A stretch of 64,000 nt of DNA from Cloeon dipterum (taxonomy: Eukaryota > Arthropoda > Insecta > Ephemeroptera > Baetidae). Positions 58,146-64,000 of the stretch are shown here, one piece after another (the first letter of the stretch is position 1; each line of letters begins with the position of its first letter). Location of the stretch: positions 31,799,883 through 31,863,882 of the forward strand of contig NC_088789.1 in assembly GCF_949628265.1 (NCBI RefSeq). The letters are read 5' to 3'. A model generated the notes under the pieces. It was given only the letters and a program-made list of their open reading frames with translations. It was not told the DNA's origin and ran no database searches. Position numbers and translations under genes: made by a program.

Positions 58146-58567
58146 TAATTACTGGGTTGACAAGTGCCAGAAAATGTATAAGCAAAAGTAATTTCTGTAT
58201 TCTCAAATTGACAGGAATCAAATTGAGGAATAAATAAAACGAATTCTGGCATTCTTAAAAATGGTTTCTATATTATTGTTTTCCTAATCACCTACATATC
58301 TTTAAATTTGGTCAAATTTTGTAGGTTTTTATTCTATAATTCCTGTCATGAATATATTAAAACACTTTGATTGTTGGGCCCAAGGGGCGGCGGATTACTC
58401 CATCACAACATTGAAAGAAAATGGCAACGCTGGGCATAAGGATAGCAATTTACAGTGTTTCAAGTTTACATGCTAAAAAAACAGTAGCGTAAAACCCACC
58501 CTTATTTCTGAGCAATATTTATTGAAGGCGATATAATTATCGATATTCGGGCATCGGCACAGAGAGT
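58146..58567. other. Spacer Z6-L9 with one arm of an inverted repeat pair
   Basis: AATAAA near 58230. The stretch 58385-58495 (gcggattactccatcacaac ... ggcataaggatagca ... cagtgtttcaag) recurs inverted at about 61055-61185, on the other side of L9. No gene. Confidence 0.5.
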
Positions 58568-58653
58568 GAATATTTCGCGCCACCACCTTCGAAAAGTTCG
58601 AACCTTTCCCTCCCTACCAACTTCCAACCTATCACGTGCAGCCACTTGTCAGG
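58568..58653 (+). promoter_or_regulatory. Conserved LRR-family upstream module (L9)
   Basis: TTTCGCGCC core, then CTATCACGTGCAGCCACTTG, where the E-box is CACGTG instead of CACCTG. The CCGTTATC part is not recognisable. Confidence 0.55.
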
Positions 58654-58819
58654 TGTTTACATCCCGATGCTTCGCGCCACCTTGATTTATCAGCAGCTGA
58701 TTGTGAGTCGTCGTCTGAGTCAATACAAACACGAAGACAGGTGAGTGGAAATAGATTTGTATTTGATTTATTTTAATGCAATAACCCAATTTTACAATAT
58801 TTAAAGTTGGAATCTAGCC

Positions 58820-60701
58820 ATGGCAGAGGAATATTCGTCAAAACTAAAGGAAAACAACCTGAATTTTGTTGATTATAATGTCAGGAAACAAATGTGCAGA
58901 GTCGTTTCCGATTTTGGATTTCACCTCAAGCCTACATTCGAAACTAATGAAGAGTTTCAGGCTTTACGTGAGTGTCGAGAAATGCTTAGATAATATTCCA
59001 ATAGTGAAAATTAATTAATTTGACAGCGGAAGAATGTTCGGAAGCTGCGGCACTGGAACTGATGAAGACAAAATGCACGTTTTTAAAATTAAAAAAATCA
59101 GAGCTGCCGCAATTTCGTCTATTCCTTCTCAAAAAGGAACGAAAAGAACTTGACGACCTCACGGCACTCATGACCTCTTTCGCAGAAGGCAAAGAATACG
59201 ATTGTTTCAAGAAGGTAATAATAGTTATATTTAATTTTTCAAGATGCTTTTTTAAAGTAGAATCTTAAATTCCATTGCGTTTAGGCTATTGGTGAAATTT
59301 TCACCTCTGCTAAAAACATCGAAGTCCTTCATTTCTTCAGCGAAGGAGCTGAAGAATGTTTCAATAAGTATCTGCAGTTCACGGTGGAGCCATGCGTGAT
59401 TGTTGGTCTGAAAAAATTAGACCGTTTGCGAGAGCTCCAAATAAAGGTTTTCTCGTTCGATCTGAAAGACGTGATGGCGCTTTGTTTGAATAATCCCAAT
59501 CTGGAGCACATCAACGTCAATCTCAAGTTTGACGAATTACCAAGTGAAGGAGATGTGATTGCGTCGCTTGACAACTTGGTAGCCTTTGAGTTTGAATCCT
59601 CAGGTGACCAAGATAGGAAGAAATGGACAGAATTGACCGTGCTGTGCATGAACAAACTCCAGAATATGCAAATAGTCGGAGAAACTTGCAGTCCATTCTG
59701 CAAAAAGTATGTCGTTGCTTCAGGATCAATTTACGCCGATCTACGACATTTGTGTCTTGACAATAAAGGGATGAAGTTCACTCGAGAATTTTCTAAAAGG
59801 TTTCCACTTGTTTCGCATCTAAAGGTGAGAGTTTATTTGCCGTGCCTATTTCATCATATATTTATTTTTTTCGATGATTTCAGATTGATTTTAAAGGCTG
59901 GAAAGTCCCGAAATATATGGAAAGAGAATTGCTATTCACGGAAATTGTGAGTCTCAGCTTGCAAAACATTACTAAAAAAGCTTTGCTCAATTTCCTGGAT
60001 GTGTACGGACTTAATCTGCGCGAACTGCACGCATTGATCGACGATAACAATAATGATACTTCCATGTTATTGACTTTCTCCTCAATAATTGAGCGTTGCC
60101 CTAATCTGGAAAAGATTTACGTAGTCTCTCACTGTCAGATATTGAAGAAAGAAAAGACGATTACCTCATTCGCCAAGATTAATGAACTCCGAATTAATTT
60201 GTAAGTTTTAACGTGTGTGCTTGGTGTATATTTTTCTTCATTATAATTTTCTTCAACAGGAAAGATTTGATTCAGTCGAATATCGTGGATGCACCAGAGT
60301 TGAAGAAGTTGCAACTGCAGATTTGCGAAGAGTTCAGCGGAATTTGCTTGGTTTACTTGAGGACGTTAAAAGCAGACTTTATAGATAGATTGGTTTTGCA
60401 GAAGCTCGAGCATCTGACCGTTGATATGTGCTGGTTACGTGTAGAACACGTGAAGAAAGAAAACTTTTGCAAAATAGCCAAGCTGGTCAAATCTGCGATG
60501 GCAAATCTACCCAAACTGACTGTCGTCGAATTCAAATTGAACTACCGCTGCGAATACTTGACGCTGGTGAAGGCTCTAAAGCAGCAGAATACGACTGACG
60601 AGCAAATCCAGGAATTACTGGGCGATGGGATGTCTATCGAATCGCTTAACTGGATCGTGGATGACAAACTGATCAGCATGTTGGAGGATTGCTACGTGTG
60701 A
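58820..60701 (+). CDS. L9: LRR-like family protein (divergent)
   Basis: Exons 58820-58967, 59027-59214, 59285-59824, 59884-60200 and 60260-60701 join to 544 residues. Same exon phases as L1-L8, but clearly diverged: exon 2 reads AALELMKTKCTFLKLKK and LDDLTALM in place of LDLTGLM; LQIVGE/CSPFC region is NMQIVGETCSPFC. Leucine-rich segments LRELQIKVFSFDL, LEHINVNLKF and LEHLTVDMCW are intact. The first exon is longer, as in L1 and L10, probably the ancestral form. The exon relic at 42920 is closest to this gene. Function unknown. Confidence 0.82.
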
Positions 60702-60936
60702 GTGAATATCTCACCAAATTTAACACGTCGATTTTGTAAATATTTTTAAAAAAATAAAAACATTCGCATGCTCTATATATGGTACGCTCTTCACTTACTT
60801 CTTTTCCGCAATTATTATAGTAATTAATATTACATTGCAAGGAAACACAAATCTAATTTGTAGTACGTAATTAAAAAAAACAATCGGATTGCTAATTTCG
60901 TTTGTGTCTCATTAGAGTTAAAATCATTTAAAATTT
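60702..60936. other. L9 3' flank
   Basis: AATAAA near 60753; no further feature. Confidence 0.35.
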
Positions 60937-61289
60937 CCGTTATCAAATCGAATTTGGCGCCATTTTGAACCCCTCCCTCGACTGGAGTTGGGACTCTGGA
61001 TTTTAAAGCGGTATCAAACTTCGATATGATTGATATTTGAAATATCAACGATGATCTTATGGGGGCGGATTGCGGCACTGTTTTCTAGCTCGACCTTGAA
61101 ACACTGTACAATGCTATCCTTATGCCCAGCAGCGTTGCCAATTTCTTTCATTGTTGCGATGGCGTAATCCACCCTCTATGATATTTAGAATATCATATCA
61201 ATATCGATATATCAAATTGTATAAGCCGACCCTCCCCACACGAGCTTGTTTTCAACCAATCACCTGCAGCCACTTGTCAACCTGTCAGG
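60937..61289 (+). promoter_or_regulatory. LRR-family upstream module split by an insertion (L10)
   Basis: First half (60937-60985: CCGTTATCAAATCGAATTTG, GCGCC, then cccctccctcga) and second half (61242-61289: gagcttgttttcaaccaatc, CACCTGCAGCCACTTG) are separated by about 255 bases, where other copies have them side by side. The inserted part includes the inverted arm matching 58385-58495 and AT-rich palindromes (atatcatatcaatatcgata). Confidence 0.6.
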
Positions 61290-61450
61290 TCTCTCTCACC
61301 ACCTAGATTTATGCTTAGCCCGAGTCCATTTTGTGTTCATCATTGATTGCTTCTAGACGCGTTCTCACGTTCAAGAAATTGGTGCATTTTTTTAATTTCT
61401 ATTTGATTTTTCGGATTAATTTCCACAAATTCAGGTTGGATTCTACTAAG

Positions 61451-63271
61451 ATGGCTGAGGAAAATCGGTTTGAATGTCTGAAAGAGTTAGGATTGAAACT
61501 AAATGATAAAAAAATCACTGAGCGAATCAGCAGGGTTGCCTCAAGGTTGGAAATTAATCTCGGACCTTCCTTTGATCTGGAGGAACTCCTGGCGTTGCGT
61601 GAGTGCCAAAAAGACTCTTTGAACACATACATTTTAAAATTATTTTTTTATTTTTTTTAGCAAATGATTCCCTGGAAAACCTGTCTCTGGAACTGATGAT
61701 GACGAAGTGCCAATATTTAGTCCGAGCAGACCAGAATGAACTCCTAAATGTGATGATGCCACTCTTTTATGGCCTTCTTACTCCAGGGCTTAAAACGCTT
61801 GACCTTACGGGATTCATGACTTTTTGTACGGATGAGAAAAAATATCGTTCTTTTAGATGGGTAAACAAAATAATTATATTTTTTGTTATTTCACTCATGT
61901 CTCTTCATTTAGGCTATTTTTGCAATTTACCTACACGCTAACAACATCGAAGTATTGCAAATCCTCAATGACGGAGATGCCTACTCACAGTTCACAGTAG
62001 ATTTAGCCATGAGCAACGCTCTTAAAGGCTTTAAAAATTTGCGGGAACTCGAAATTGATTATTTCACATTCAAACTGAACGACGTGATGGATATTTGCCA
62101 AGGAGTTCCCACTCTTGAATATATCAACAGCAACTTCGAATTCGATCAAATACCGAGTAAACAAGATCTGATGGAGAAGCTTGCCAACTTGAAAGGCTTC
62201 CAGTTTAAACCCGTGGGGCAACACGACTGGAAAGGTTTCATCAAGAGATGCATGTATTACGTGCTGAATTTACAAGTCATTGGAACTCCTTACATTCCAT
62301 TCTGCACGATATATCAAACTGACGATTGGACTCCTCAAAGAACTTCCAATCTTCGATACATGGGCATTGACAATAGATTAGACTGGGAAAATTACTTTCC
62401 AATTATGTATTCTTACGTACAACACCTCTCAGTAAGTAATTTCTAACACAAATGAAGAGGAATTTACATTTTAATTTCTTCAGATTGATTGGAATGTATG
62501 GAATGAACCAAGCGATTACCCTTTGATGCAATTTGAGGAAATCGAAACTCTTACCCTGTTAAATATCCCAGTGGATTCCGTGATTCGGCTTTTGATCGTA
62601 CACGGAATTCATCTCCTTGAACTTTACGTGACGGTGGGCGTCTCTTCCTCGCCTCCTTTGACCTACAGCCGCATTTTCGAACTTTGTCCCAGGCTGCAAA
62701 AGATTTACTTACGCGATAGTTCCTCACAGTCAGAGACGATTGAATCATTCGCGAATATCAACGAGCTCAAGTTGGATTTGTAAGATTTTTCGGAATTTCA
62801 CAATCAGGTGCAATATATAATTAAAATTTGGATTTCAGGGATACCCTGGAGAATTCTAACATTTTGAATGCGCCAGATTTACAAAAGGTGCAGCTTATTG
62901 GCGTAGGAAGGTCCAGAGAATCCTATAACTCCTTGATAAATTCAATGTGGGAGAGTACAATTCTTCAAAACCTCGAGTATTTGAGCATCGACATGCGTTG
63001 GGATCAAGCGGAGCAAATTCAGCAAGACCCTTTTAGAGATATATCTTTTCTTTTGAATACCGTGGAAGATTTCCTACCACAAATATCAATCATTAAGCTT
63101 TATCTAAACCATCAATGTGACTATCTGAAGCTCGCCAACACCTTAAAGGATCCGAAAACAACCAACGAGGAAGTCCAGAAATTGCTGTGTATTAAGGAAG
63201 TGACTGTTGAATCACTTGCGTGGATTGTGGATTTTTTGCTCATCTCGATACTTGAGAACCATGATGAATGA
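61451..63271 (+). CDS. L10: LRR-like family protein (most divergent)
   Basis: Exons 61451-61598, 61661-61860, 61913-62431, 62484-62779 and 62839-63271 join in phase to 531 residues. It keeps LSLELMMTKC, LDLTGFMTF, LRELEIDYFTFKLNDVMDI and YLKLANTLKD but has changed the invariant CSPFC block to YIPFC and the exon 3 end from SHLK to QHLS. Leucine-rich strands LTLLNIPVD and LEYLSIDMRW remain. No frame break. A 5' UTR intron is not obvious in the usual place. It marks the right edge of the LRR family in the window. Confidence 0.8.
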
Positions 63272-63344
63272 ACCATATGATTTTATCGATTTTACAATTC
63301 TGTATATATTGGATTACTTTTAAATCTTAAAGGAACGTAAAAAA
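63272..63344. other. L10 3' flank
   Basis: Short AT-rich spacer before the next MITE; no signal identified with confidence. Confidence 0.25.
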
Positions 63345-63703
63345 TTAAGTTGCCAACAGATGACGCCACCGTATACTTTAGTAAACTTAATTTTAAGACA
63401 CTTCCGCAGTGATTTCAGACTGAATCTTGCTAGTACTGTACATTCTTCACTTAAAATGCATTCTTTTGACGTGCTGAAAACCTTAGTCGGTTAAGCCAAT
63501 CGCTGTAAAATCGCGAAATTTTTTTTCTACGTTTCTACGGCGAATGGCTGTACTGGTTTTGGTTTTCAGCTAGTCAGAAGAAAAATATTAAGTAAAGAAT
63601 GCACACTGGTAGGATTGAGTCTGAAATCGTAGAGTGTAAGTGCCTTAAAATAATTTTTGTACGAAAGATGGCGCCTTCTGTTGGTGGTTCCGAACAATAA
63701 GGG
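63345..63703. repeat. Foldback MITE, family CM (copy 3)
   Basis: Inverted arms with tgccaacagatgacgcc at the left and ggcgccttctgttggtgg at the right, and inner GATTTCAGACT and GCTGAAAACC motifs, as in the element at 11464. Confidence 0.72.
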
Positions 63704-64000
63704 CTTATACAAACGATGTTCTTTATACAATTTACATATAAAGGCATTGAAGACATTGTGAAAATTGATTGGAATGTACTATAACGGCAATAAAACATTT
63801 TCAAATTATGTACAAGTGAGACTATGTAGAGTTTAATTTAGAATTATACATCAAAATGTATGTGGAGTTTTTGGAATTGTTTTGTTCATTAAACAAAATG
63901 TCCTTTGTCCCTCCTGCTCACTGATGAGAAGAAAATACGGGGGAAACACTTTCAAAACTCCTTTAAGACTAAATAAAAAAGTCAACAAATTAATTCTAAG
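63704..64000. other. Right end of window
   Basis: No gene seen. Confidence 0.3.

Noticed and set aside
1..64000. CRISPR arrays, rRNA or tRNA genes, bacterial operons
   Set aside because: No direct-repeat/spacer pattern or RNA gene fold seen; the gene structure is eukaryotic.

Overview
The window looks like insect nuclear DNA. It is AT-rich, its genes carry short introns of roughly 50-90 bp with GT-AG ends, and it holds C2H2 zinc-finger genes with an N-terminal ZAD domain, a combination typical of insects. The species cannot be fixed from sequence alone. There is no bacterial organisation, CRISPR array or rRNA/tRNA gene.

Layout. 1-3020: a decayed ZAD first exon, a leader-like region with a large foldback repeat, and ZAD zinc-finger gene Z1. 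4150-4500: a foldback MITE. 4928-6300 (minus): a secreted protein with a degenerate P-loop-GTPase-like core. 8589-34541: eight tandem copies (L1-L8) of a five-exon gene family for ~540-residue leucine-rich-repeat-like proteins, all with one conserved upstream module. L4+L5 were copied as a unit to give L6+L7; L6 has a frameshift; L8 is split by a 2.1-kb DNA transposon with 17-bp terminal inverted repeats and a TA duplication. 35000-58145: five ZAD zinc-finger paralogues (Z2-Z6) on 0.7-2.3-kb duplicated leaders, interrupted at 49613-53012 by a block of unrelated housekeeping sequence: the 5' part of TBC1D25, a small spliced ORF, the 3' part of ERGIC3 and an intact Romo1. 58568-63271: two more divergent LRR-like genes (L9, L10).

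The two families seem to have evolved together. A broken LRR exon lies inside the zinc-finger cluster, and flank sequence normally found 3' of an LRR gene runs straight into one type of zinc-finger leader. Zinc-finger paralogues are mosaics: leader type, first-intron type and finger number assort independently, as expected from unequal exchange or gene conversion. The finger array grew by a five-finger, 393-bp module, and all five cluster copies share the same +1 shift that cut off the last fingers. Zinc-finger leaders carry CCAAT, GGCGG-N4-TTTGAA and Myb-like motifs; LRR promoters carry E2F-like cores. This hints at cell-cycle or germline control, but that is inference. No known biological function can be assigned to the LRR-like family.
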